6,802 bases of DNA from Candidatus Zixiibacteriota bacterium (GCA_003641345.1 QNAD01000112.1:1-6802), one strand, 5' to 3'. Counted from the stretch's first letter, positions 1 through 5,327 are shown. A program made the numbers and translations. Notes: generated from the sequence alone by a model not told the origin.

Positions 1-65
1 ATAATAACATCGCCAATTTTAACTGTTTTGCTTTTCCGTCTTTTTAGCGGATATCTTAATTCCAT
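1..65 (-). CDS. N-terminal fragment of an uncharacterised basic protein, possibly DUF721/DciA-like (runs off the window)
   Basis: An ATG at position 65 on the minus strand opens a frame with no stop up to the window edge, giving about 21 residues. The peptide is basic (KRRKSK at residues 8-13) and then reads KTVKIGDVI. A short basic N-terminus followed by an 'IG-[DE]-V' motif is how many DUF721/DciA (helicase-loader-like) proteins begin, but so little is present that the family is a guess. The start is divergent from the small membrane protein gene at 121, with 55 bp between the two starts. There is no clear Shine-Dalgarno sequence. The AGG about 11 nt upstream is at best weak. The frame could also be chance, since AT-rich sequence opens short frames easily. 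Confidence 0.4.
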   Translation of the reverse strand, partial: MELRYPLKRRKSKTVKIGDVI

Positions 66-73
66 AATAAATC

Positions 74-100
74 TTGACCTATTCTCAAGTGGCTTATAGT
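74..100 (+). promoter_or_regulatory. Candidate sigma70-type promoter for the small membrane protein gene
   Basis: TTGACC at 74-79 matches the -35 consensus in five of six positions and TATAGT at 95-100 matches the -10 consensus in five of six. The 15-bp spacer is shorter than the usual 17, which weakens the call. Transcription would begin near 107, leaving only a leader of about 14 nt before the ATG at 121, or about 38 nt before the alternative TTG at 145. The site lies in the divergent gap shared with the minus-strand gene starting at 65, so that gene's promoter must overlap it. Confidence 0.35.
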
Positions 101-120
101 TTATAGAATTCTACGCTTTG

Positions 121-540
121 ATGCAATTGAAAGTTGAGGTTTTTTTGATCTGGATTAAAAGAATAGCCCCATTTGTTGTCATTACATTGGTAATCTTATC
201 TATATTATGGTACAACAAACATAAAAAGGCTGAATTTGCCCACAATACCGATAATTACGCTTTGGTCACAGCTCAACTTTGGATAGCCACAGCACAATTT
301 AGAAATGAACCTGAAAAATATTTATCATTCAGGGATTCTCTTTTAACAGCCAAAAATATTTCTATTAAAGAAATAGAGATATATTTAAAAAAATATGAAG
401 AAACGCCTGAAGATTATTATCCGTTTACGGCACAATTAAAAAAGTATGTTGATTCTTTATATATAATTGCTGATTCAGTTTTGGCAATAGAGGGTATTAA
501 AGAGGTTGATTCTTTAAGTAAAAAGCTTAATCTTCAGTAA
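121..540 (+). CDS. Small single-pass membrane protein of unknown function
   Basis: I do not recognise this 139-residue protein. It has one hydrophobic segment at about residues 15-31 (APFVVITLVILSILWY). Basic residues flank it on both sides (K13/R14 and KHKK at 33-36), so topology cannot be settled. The rest is a charged, probably all-helical domain of about 100 residues with aromatic pairs (YY at 99-100) and a pattern like FRDSLL..KNIS..EIEIYLKKY..TPEDYY. This loosely recalls the small helical domain of Bacteroidota DUF4296 proteins, but that is only a resemblance. There are no cysteines and no lipobox. The ATG at 121 has no Shine-Dalgarno sequence. An in-frame TTG at 145 has GAGG at 136-139 with a 5-nt gap, which is the same arrangement as the TTG start of rpsP in this window, so the protein may really be 131 residues starting just before IWIKRIAPF. 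The stop codon lies inside the 3' end of yraN on the other strand. Confidence 0.6.
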   Translation: MQLKVEVFLIWIKRIAPFVVITLVILSILWYNKHKKAEFAHNTDNYALVTAQLWIATAQFRNEPEKYLSFRDSLLTAKNISIKEIEIYLKKYEETPEDYYPFTAQLKKYVDSLYIIADSVLAIEGIKEVDSLSKKLNLQ

Positions 541-907
541 ATTCAAAAGCGTTGGGAAAATATTCTAATTCTCCGTTTGTAAAAGTTACTACATCAAAAC
601 GAAAATCACAGTTTGCAAAATTATTTTTTTGTAAATAACCTAAAGCCGCCTGAGAAAGATTATGTATTTTTTTCTTATCAACTCTTTCAACCGGATGCCC
701 AAATTTCAAATTTGAAGCTGATTTAACTTCGACAAAAATTACCAGATTTTCCTTTTTTGCAATCAGGTCAATTTCTTTATGTCCTGCTTGGTAATTTCTT
801 TCAATAATTGTGAATTTTTTTTGTTCAAAAAACTTGGCGGCTAATTTCTCATAGGAACGACCGGTTTTAATTCGGTTGTTTTTAGAGTCCTGATTAAAAG
901 AGGGCAT
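527..907 (-). CDS. yraN: YraN/UPF0102 family protein, PD-(D/E)XK nuclease-like fold
   Basis: At 126 residues this is the usual UPF0102 length. Family landmarks appear in order: GRSYEKLAAKFF (16-27), with the N-terminal conserved Glu at E20; RNYQAGHKEIDLIA (37-50), holding D47; IFVEVKSAS (57-65), holding E60 and K62; FG.PVERVD..K (69-79); and RFDVV (103-107). The D47...E60-x-K62 arrangement is the PD-(D/E)XK nuclease-like signature. The usual G before EIDLI is K44 here. The cellular role of the family is not firmly established. It is commonly treated as a putative endonuclease linked to DNA repair or recombination, partly because it so often sits beside rnhB. Its ATG lies inside the last 14 nt of rnhB, suggesting translational coupling. 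No strong Shine-Dalgarno sequence is visible. Its last 14 nt overlap the end of the convergent membrane-protein gene. Confidence 0.93.
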   Translation of the reverse strand: MPSFNQDSKNNRIKTGRSYEKLAAKFFEQKKFTIIERNYQAGHKEIDLIAKKENLVIFVEVKSASNLKFGHPVERVDKKKIHNLSQAALGYLQKNNFANCDFRFDVVTFTNGELEYFPNAFEFTED

Positions 908-1547
908 ATTGATTTAAAATCTCTGCTACCGGTTTGAAAGATTTACGATGAATATCACATGGACCTTCGCGGCGAAGTTCTTCTATATGTTCAGCAGTGG
1001 GGTAGCCTTTATGTTTGGAAAAAGAAAAACCGGGATACATTGCATCGTATTTTTCCATAATTCTATCACGGGTTACTTTGGCGACCACCGAAGCGGCGGC
1101 AATTGAACGGCACCTTGAATCACCTTTTACAACAGCAAACTGGGGATAGTCTAATTTTGGAATAGGGAAAGTGCCATCGACAATAACAAAATCAGGAGCT
1201 TTTTTAAGGTCCATGACAGCTTTTCTCATAGCCATCAACGATGCCTTGAGAATATTTATTTTATCAATCGATTCATTATCAATAATGCCAATCGCACAGA
1301 TAGTATCAGAGTTAATTATTTGTTCAAATATTTTATTTCGCCTTACAGGGGATAATTTTTTTGAGTCATCAAGACCGTCCAGTTCCAAGTCTTCAGGAAG
1401 AATAACAGCGGCGGCAACAACCGGACCCGCAAGCGGTCCGCGACCAACTTCGTCAACTCCACAAATAAACTGACATCCTTTGTTTCTCAACATTTCTTCG
1501 ATTTGGTTATAACTAAAATCTGATGTGTCCGTTAATTTATTTTTCAT
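894..1547 (-). CDS. rnhB: Ribonuclease HII
   Basis: This 217-residue protein cleaves the RNA strand of RNA-DNA hybrids and starts removal of single ribonucleotides left in DNA. The four carboxylates expected from the family are present: D32 and E33 in GVDEVGRG, D124 in VIVDG and D143 in VKGDS. The GRG motif (35-37) that senses the ribonucleotide 2'-OH is intact, as is the GYPT tyrosine (Y182) that gives junction specificity. AAASVVAKVTRD (150-161) is also typical. The first 28 or so residues before CGVDEVGRG are somewhat long but ordinary. ATG 1547 is supported by AGAGG at 1553-1557 with a 5-nt gap. The gene overlaps yraN by 14 nt, the familiar rnhB-yraN pair. It diverges from the RsmD-like gene across a 133-bp AT-rich region that must hold its promoter. 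Confidence 0.97.
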   Translation of the reverse strand: MKNKLTDTSDFSYNQIEEMLRNKGCQFICGVDEVGRGPLAGPVVAAAVILPEDLELDGLDDSKKLSPVRRNKIFEQIINSDTICAIGIIDNESIDKINILKASLMAMRKAVMDLKKAPDFVIVDGTFPIPKLDYPQFAVVKGDSRCRSIAAASVVAKVTRDRIMEKYDAMYPGFSFSKHKGYPTAEHIEELRREGPCDIHRKSFKPVAEILNQYALF

Positions 1548-1680
1548 AATAGCCTCTGTTAAGTATCATATTTCTTAAATATAAATTCAATTAAAACCTT
1601 ATTTATATTTATCGACAGTTTAAACTGGTTTAATTAACAATTTATTTGTATTTATATATCTGAATCAGAGTTATTTATAT
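1548..1680. promoter_or_regulatory. AT-rich divergent intergenic region with two short palindromes
   Basis: This 133-bp spacer must carry the promoters of both rnhB (minus) and the RsmD-like gene (plus). It contains a perfect 12-bp palindrome, CAGTTTAAACTG, at 1616-1627, followed by TTAATTAA at 1630-1637. Near the plus-strand start is TCTGA-A-TCAGA at 1659-1669. On the plus strand TTAACA (1634-1639) resembles a -35 element and several TATA-rich hexamers lie 13 to 17 bp downstream, but base composition is so AT-rich that no single -10 element stands out. The palindromes sit where a repressor could act on both genes. Whether they are operators is inference. Confidence 0.4.
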
Positions 1681-2250
1681 ATGAAGAAAAAAAGTTTTGT
1701 ATTTCAAATAGTATCAGGTAGCTTAAAAGGAAAAAAAATAAAAGCTCCTGACTTGGGCATCACACGCCCCCCTTTAACAAGATTGCGTAAATCAATCTTT
1801 GATTTTCTTATGCCATATATTAGGGAAGCGTATTATCTTGATCTATTTTCCGGTACCGGCTCTTATCTTTTTGAGGCTGTTTCCCGTGGTGCTGTTTCGG
1901 CAACAGGCGTAGAACTAAACCGTGAATTAGCAAAGAGTATCAACAATCAGGCAACTAAATTTAAAATTGACAATACATTAAACTGTCTGTGTGGTGATGT
2001 TTTTGAAGCAGTTCCGATGCTATTTCAGGCAGACAAAAAATTTGATATTATTATGATTGCACCTCCTCAATATAAAAAAATTATTGATACTACATTAAAA
2101 ATTATTGGTGAGAATAATATTTTAAAGCAGGGTGGAATAATCCTCACTCAGCAGGATAGTTCAGAAACTGATAAAATAAATTTTGGGCAGTTTAAAGTTA
2201 AGCAGAATCGTAAGTATGGAAATACAACTTTTTCTATATTAAATTATTAA
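1681..2250 (+). CDS. rsmD: RsmD-like 16S rRNA guanine-N2 methyltransferase with a variant motif IV
   Basis: This 189-residue Rossmann-fold, SAM-dependent methyltransferase has the RsmD architecture. The N-terminal part reads VSGSLKGKKIKAP (11-23), then TRPPLTRLRKSIFDFL (28-43, normally RPT..rvREaiFn.L). SAM motif I is LDLFSGTG (53-60), followed by EAVSRGA..ATGVELN (65-80). RsmD methylates G966 of 16S rRNA (E. coli numbering) on the 30S subunit. The oddity is motif IV. The family normally has (D/N)PPY, where the acidic or amide residue contacts the target amino group, but here it is APPQY (127-131). I recall APPQY-type sequences in RsmD homologues of some other phyla, so it may be a subfamily trait rather than a defect, though the exact target is then less certain. 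A weak AGAG lies about 11 nt upstream of the ATG. The stop codon overlaps that of the convergent cysteine-rich gene. Confidence 0.8.
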   Translation: MKKKSFVFQIVSGSLKGKKIKAPDLGITRPPLTRLRKSIFDFLMPYIREAYYLDLFSGTGSYLFEAVSRGAVSATGVELNRELAKSINNQATKFKIDNTLNCLCGDVFEAVPMLFQADKKFDIIMIAPPQYKKIIDTTLKIIGENNILKQGGIILTQQDSSETDKINFGQFKVKQNRKYGNTTFSILNY

Positions 2251-2645
2251 TAATCAATATTGGCTGGGATAGCTTCTTTAATTCTATTATCAATTAACTT
2301 CATTAAATATCTTCGATAAGGAGCAAATACACATTCATTATTACATGGCATTAAATCTTCTAAATTTGCACAATGATTCAAACATTCATCCGTTTTAGCT
2401 AAAATTTTATGCGGAATTTTTTCATCTATGTATTCTTCGAAATCATCGACTCGCATAGCAAAAGTTGTTTTGCACTCATCATTATAATGGTTGAAAAAAT
2501 AAAGATTCAAAGCAAACGTGTTATTATCTAATTTCATGCCAATTGGTTGGATTTCATTATTATTAATAAAATCATCAACACTGAACCATTTCTTACAATT
2601 TGGACATTGCTTGAAATTCTTATTGTTGTGTAATCCACGTTCCAT
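2247..2645 (-). CDS. Cysteine-rich putative metal-binding protein of unknown function
   Basis: I do not recognise a named family in this 132-residue soluble protein. It has seven cysteines. C14-x2-C17 (QCPNCKKWF) looks like half of a zinc ribbon, with H53-x4-C58 (FNHYNDECKTTFA) as the likely other half. The C-terminal part carries two CX3C pairs, C88/C92 and C101/C105, with H91 between the first two, then a basic helix (APYRRYLMKLIDNRIKEA). The segment from PIGM (34-37) through N.YFFNH (47-53) to CKTTF (58-62) reads like a conserved core, which I vaguely associate with uncharacterised bacterial proteins. There is no signal peptide or membrane segment. The gene starts 38 bp after the terminator of the ffh-rplS operon, so it needs its own promoter or readthrough. 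TATATT/TATATG stretches lie in that gap, but no Shine-Dalgarno sequence is present. It converges on the RsmD-like gene with a 4-nt overlap. Confidence 0.7.
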   Translation of the reverse strand: MERGLHNNKNFKQCPNCKKWFSVDDFINNNEIQPIGMKLDNNTFALNLYFFNHYNDECKTTFAMRVDDFEEYIDEKIPHKILAKTDECLNHCANLEDLMPCNNECVFAPYRRYLMKLIDNRIKEAIPANIDY

Positions 2646-2683
2646 ATAATTTTTATCGACATATAAAATATAAAATTTACCAG

Positions 2684-2712
2684 AAAAAAAAACCCGCCGA
2701 AGCGGGTTTTTT
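2684..2712 (-). terminator. Intrinsic terminator of the ffh-rplS operon with a UUCG tetraloop
   Basis: The plus strand has CCCGC at 2693-2697, CGAA at 2698-2701 and GCGGG at 2702-2706, flanked by nine A (2684-2692) and six T (2707-2712). Read on the minus strand, this is a five-bp GC-only stem closed by the very stable C(UUCG)G loop and followed by nine U, beginning 22 nt after the rplS stop. The flanking A and T runs can lengthen the stem. The six T on the plus strand also give it some capacity to stop transcription arriving from the other side. Confidence 0.93.
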
Positions 2713-2734
2713 AATCAAAATAAATTTAATATGA

Positions 2735-3196
2735 CTATTCAGATTTTTCTATATTATTATCAGCCGGTTTTTCAACTACAGTAGGTTCGGTAGCTTTTTG
2801 TGGTTTTTCCGTTTTAGCCTTACTACCTGAAACCTTCTTTTTAGCAGATGAATCAGCAATCTGTTCTTTAATACGAGCTGATTTACCAGTTAAGTTGCGC
2901 AAATAATATAATTTACTTCGCCTAACTTTACCAGAACGAATCAATTCAATTTTATCAACATTTGGTGAATGAAGAGGGAAAATTCTTTCGACGCCAATAC
3001 CGCCTGAAACTTTCCTGACAGTAAATGTTTCAGCAGTTCCACCGCCGCGACGCCCAATTACGGTACCTTGAAAAATCTGAATACGTTCTTTATCGCCTTC
3101 TTTAATTTTCACATACACCTTAAGAGTATCTCCGGATTTAAACTGAGGAACATTTTCCTTCAGGTACTCCTTTTCAATTTGAGTGATTCTTTTCAT
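2735..3196 (-). CDS. rplS: 50S ribosomal protein L19 with a C-terminal extension
   Basis: L19 sits at the subunit interface and contributes to an inter-subunit bridge. The conserved body is residues 1-115: [20 protein letters not shown] (19-38), [15 protein letters not shown] (39-53), then [16 protein letters not shown] (63-78), and the signature [12 protein letters not shown] (89-100) with GKSARIKE (104-111). The usual length is about 115-120 residues. This one has 153, the last 38 forming a low-complexity tail rich in K, E, P, T, S and A with no expected fold. ATG 3196 follows AAAGGA (3205-3210) with an 8-nt gap, a good ribosome-binding site placed just after the trmD stop (18-nt gap). It is the last gene before the operon terminator. 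Confidence 0.98.
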   Translation of the reverse strand: MKRITQIEKEYLKENVPQFKSGDTLKVYVKIKEGDKERIQIFQGTVIGRRGGGTAETFTVRKVSGGIGVERIFPLHSPNVDKIELIRSGKVRRSKLYYLRNLTGKSARIKEQIADSSAKKKVSGSKAKTEKPQKATEPTVVEKPADNNIEKSE

Positions 3197-3214
3197 CGTT
3201 TATATCCTTTCATT

Positions 3215-3985
3215 TCATTTATCTTCTATCTTAAAACCATCATTTTTGAGCATCTCAATTTCTTTATTGGTAAGCTCGTCTTTATTTATAAGATCAGGAC
3301 GATTATTCAAACACTTTTTAACAGCTTCAAACCGTCTAAATTTTTTAATTTTAACATGATCACCGGACATAAGCATATCCGGAACTTTAAAACCAAAATA
3401 ATCTGCGGGTCGGGTATAACAGGGAGTGCCAAGCATCTGATTCATATAAGAATCACCTAAAGCGGATTCGAAATTACCTAAAACTTTTGGAATCAGTCTA
3501 ACAACCGCTTCGGTAATAACAAATGCTGCCGCTTCGCCTCCAGTAAGAATATAATCCCCAATTGATAATTCATCCATATCATACAGTTTTAAAATTCTTT
3601 CATCAATACCCAGATAATGACCACAAATAATTGTCATTCGTTCACAAAGCGACAATTCAATTGCTCTGTCCTGTACAAATTTTTTACCGGCTGCCGAAGT
3701 AAGTAAGATTCTTTCTTTCTTATTCGGTTCAGGGACAATGTTTTCAGTTTTAGGTTTATAACCTAATGACTGAAGGCACAAGTCAATCGGTTCCAATTTT
3801 AGAACCATGCCGCCGCCGCCGCCATAGGGGGTATCGTCAACTGTCAGATGTTTATCAGTTGTAAAATCCCGCAAATTCAATATTTTAATGTCAAAGAGCT
3901 TCTTTTCCAAAGCTTTTCCCAAAAGAGACTGTCTTATTGACTGCTCAAAAAAATCAGGGAAAAGAGTAATAATTTCAATTTTCAT
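3215..3985 (-). CDS. trmD: tRNA (guanine37-N1)-methyltransferase
   Basis: TrmD is a homodimeric SPOUT (trefoil-knot) enzyme that uses SAM to make m1G37 next to the anticodon, preventing +1 frameshifts. At 256 residues it has normal length. Landmarks are IITLFPDFF (5-13), RDFTTDKHLTVDDTPYGGGGGM (39-60), the knot segments CGHYLGIDER (121-130) and SIGDYILTGGE (141-151), and YTRPADY (190-196) with VP.MLMSGDH (201-210). The catalytic pair known from E. coli, R154 and D169, corresponds to R163 and D178 here. Two other acidic positions tied to Mg2+ in the E. coli enzyme, E116 and D177, are L125 and G186. As I recall, Bacteroidota TrmD has K at the first and a non-acidic residue at the second, so this is probably a clade trait. 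The usual LSPQG is TSAAG (96-100) and IPGVLG is IPKVLG. The ATG start has no good Shine-Dalgarno sequence. The gene lies 18 nt after rimM. Confidence 0.97.
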   Translation of the reverse strand: MKIEIITLFPDFFEQSIRQSLLGKALEKKLFDIKILNLRDFTTDKHLTVDDTPYGGGGGMVLKLEPIDLCLQSLGYKPKTENIVPEPNKKERILLTSAAGKKFVQDRAIELSLCERMTIICGHYLGIDERILKLYDMDELSIGDYILTGGEAAAFVITEAVVRLIPKVLGNFESALGDSYMNQMLGTPCYTRPADYFGFKVPDMLMSGDHVKIKKFRRFEAVKKCLNNRPDLINKDELTNKEIEMLKNDGFKIEDK

Positions 3986-4003
3986 TTTCTTTGTTTGACC
4001 GGA

Positions 4004-4525
4004 TCATAAAATCGCTTCCAAGCCGGTCAGGTCGATAACAATCTTTTTATCGTTTATATCAACCTCTTTAATATATTTTTTAACAGCAGGAACAAGAATA
4101 ATCTTGCCCTCTAAATTTTTCACCTGATAAATATCATTAGATGGGTACTGTTCCACTTCGGTAATTTCCCCATATTTTTTTTGACTAACGAAATCATATA
4201 CTTCACATCCGACCAAATCAAACAGGTAAAAAGTATCATCAGGTAAATCAAATACCTGTTCTTTTGGTACGCCAATCAATTTATTTGTTAACCGGGCAGC
4301 CTCTTCAGGATTATCTACCCGGTTAAATTTTAATACTGGCCGACCGCTAATAATTTTAGATGAAATAACTTTGATAATTTCCCAACTTTGATTCTCTTTA
4401 ATGAGAATTTCTGTCAGGTTTTCAAAACGTTCCAAAAAATCAGTATTAGGTGAAATATATAACTCACCATTCAATCCTCTGGGACGGCCTATTCTACCAA
4501 CTGTTATAACATCGCCGGTCAACAC
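4004..4525 (-). CDS. rimM: Ribosome maturation factor RimM
   Basis: RimM binds the 30S subunit through S19 and helps assemble the 16S rRNA 3' head domain. This 173-residue protein has the standard two domains. The N-terminal RimM barrel covers about residues 6-90, with VGRIGRPRGLNGELYISP (9-26), then D29, ERF (32-34) and PEEAARLTNKLIGVP (73-87). The C-terminal PRC barrel covers about 97-170, with FYLFDLVGCEVYD (99-111), YGEITEV and LVPAVKKYIKEVDINDKKIVI. The best start is GTG at 4525. The next codon, TTG at 4522, would serve equally well and changes only one residue. Neither has a Shine-Dalgarno sequence, so with only 13 nt separating it from khpA, translational coupling to khpA is likely. 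Confidence 0.95.
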   Translation of the reverse strand: MLTGDVITVGRIGRPRGLNGELYISPNTDFLERFENLTEILIKENQSWEIIKVISSKIISGRPVLKFNRVDNPEEAARLTNKLIGVPKEQVFDLPDDTFYLFDLVGCEVYDFVSQKKYGEITEVEQYPSNDIYQVKNLEGKIILVPAVKKYIKEVDINDKKIVIDLTGLEAIL

Positions 4526-4538
4526 AATATCTAAAAAA

Positions 4539-4772
4539 TTAGTCTTCTAAAATTTCCAATACCGCTCTTTTACCCTGACGAGCTGAAACAGCCGCCAAAA
4601 GAGTACGGATAGATTTTGCGGTTTGTCCAGCTTTTCCGATAACTTTCCCAAGGTCTCCTTGAGCAACGCGAAGTTCAAAAACAATAGTACGTGAACCTTC
4701 AATTTCCGTAACTGAAACTTCATCAGGACTATCAACCAATGCGCGGCAGATGTAATCAATAAAGTCTTTCAT
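4539..4772 (-). CDS. khpA: KH-domain RNA-binding protein KhpA (YlqC family)
   Basis: This 77-residue protein is a single KH domain of the YlqC/UPF0109 family. The GXXG nucleic-acid-binding loop is GKAG (46-49) inside VIGKAGQTAKSIRTLL, followed by the conserved basic QGKRAVLEI (66-74). In Gram-positive bacteria KhpA works with KhpB in RNA binding that affects cell division and elongation. In other phyla the role is less clear, but its fixed position between rpsP and rimM suggests ribosome-linked RNA work. The start is well supported: ATG 4772 follows AAAGGA (4780-4785) with a 7-nt gap. The length is typical. It is separated from rpsP by 75 nt, the widest gap in the operon. Confidence 0.96.
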   Translation of the reverse strand: MKDFIDYICRALVDSPDEVSVTEIEGSRTIVFELRVAQGDLGKVIGKAGQTAKSIRTLLAAVSARQGKRAVLEILED

Positions 4773-4847
4773 AATAAATTCCTTTCTGTTCTGTTTGTGA
4801 TCGTGATTCCGTCACATAATAAAATTCTGTTAAGTAACTCTAACAGC
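4773..4847 (-). promoter_or_regulatory. rpsP-khpA intergenic region with short inverted repeats
   Basis: This 75-nt gap is the only large spacer within the operon. Just after the rpsP stop is CTGTTA (minus strand, 4841-4846) matched by TAACAG (4827-4832) across an 8-nt loop, followed by a T-rich stretch containing TTTT. This could be a weak attenuator or a 3'-end-stabilising hairpin. Nearer khpA, TGTGA and TCACA (4812-4816 and 4796-4800) flank an 11-nt centre that itself contains a second TCAC, so the GTGA can pair with either of two partners. The stems are short and AT-rich, so a regulatory role is speculative. Confidence 0.35.
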
Positions 4848-5321
4848 TTATTCTGTTTTTTCACCAGTAGCTTCCGAAGAATCATTAGCCTTAGCTTCAG
4901 CAGCAGCTTTTTCTTTAGCAACTTTTGCCTCAGTGGCTGCTTTTTCTTCAGCAGCTTTTGTTTCAGCCGCAACCAAAGCAGCTTTTTTTATTTTCCTTGT
5001 TTTCTTAGGACGCTCTTTGATAGAGGTTTTTAGTTCAACACCGGAAACATCCTCACCTTTTTTTATTTTCTCGTATAATTCGCTATATCCGACCTGAGTT
5101 AACAAAGAGCTAACAGTATCGGATGGAATAGCGCCATCATCGAGCCATTTGGTGAGTTTATCGGTGTGAACTTTAACTTCTGCCGGTTTCTTGATGGGAT
5201 CATAGAAACCAAGAATTTCAAGGAACCGTCCATTACGTGCCCGTCGGGAGTCAGCCGCAACGATCCTATAAAAGGGTCGTTTCTTTGTCCCCATCCGACG
5301 AAGTCTAATGTGTACCGCCAA
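4848..5321 (-). CDS. rpsP: 30S ribosomal protein S16 with a long Ala/Lys/Glu-rich tail
   Basis: S16 is an assembly protein of the 30S body. The canonical part is residues 1 to about 85: [20 protein letters not shown] (2-21), [20 protein letters not shown] (23-42), then [20 protein letters not shown] (55-74). Most S16 proteins have 80-100 residues. This one has 157, with a tail from about residue 104 that begins very basic ([11 protein letters not shown]) and continues as an A/K/E-rich helix-forming stretch (114-146), ending in an acidic, serine-containing tip. The start codon is TTG, not ATG. It is certain because the encoded N-terminus matches the family start exactly and AAGGAGG lies 6 nt upstream. 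The gene follows ffh by 20 nt. Longer S16 tails occur in several phyla, so this is unusual but not unique. Confidence 0.97.
   Translation of the reverse strand: MAVHIRLRRMGTKKRPFYRIVAADSRRARNGRFLEILGFYDPIKKPAEVKVHTDKLTKWLDDGAIPSDTVSSLLTQVGYSELYEKIKKGEDVSGVELKTSIKERPKKTRKIKKAALVAAETKAAEEKAATEAKVAKEKAAAEAKANDSSEATGEKTE
4890..4946 (-). repeat. Internal 11-residue repeat in the S16 tail
   Basis: Within the tail, residues 126-133 (EKAATEAK) recur at 137-144 (EKAAAEAK), a spacing of 11 residues or 33 nt. The encoding DNA is similar but not identical, with different Ala codons, so the repeat is not a recent slippage product. An 11-residue period fits a long straight helix or a right-handed coiled coil of the TolA-like A/K/E type. 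With only two copies, the period is suggestive rather than firm. Confidence 0.45.
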
Positions 5322-5327
5322 AAAATT

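Noticed and set aside
1171..1473. 100-residue plus-strand frame
   Set aside because: It is entirely antisense to rnhB, with Ser/Thr/Pro/Ala composition reflecting the opposite strand.
3068..3460. 130-residue plus-strand frame
   Set aside because: It lies antisense to rplS and trmD, is Phe/Ile/Leu-rich as expected for the antisense of Lys/Glu codons, and has no support.
4547..4759. 70-residue frame on the minus strand
   Set aside because: It overlaps khpA in another frame. khpA has the family motif and a good ribosome-binding site.
4796..4816. TGTGA...TCACA as a CRP-type operator
   Set aside because: The half-sites match but the spacer is 11 bp rather than 6 and the site is inside an operon, so an RNA pairing explanation is at least as likely.
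4769..4972. Lys/Leu-rich frame of 67 residues on the minus strand
   Set aside because: It is an alternate-frame reading of the Ala/Lys/Glu repeats in the S16 tail, with no ribosome-binding site or recognisable features.
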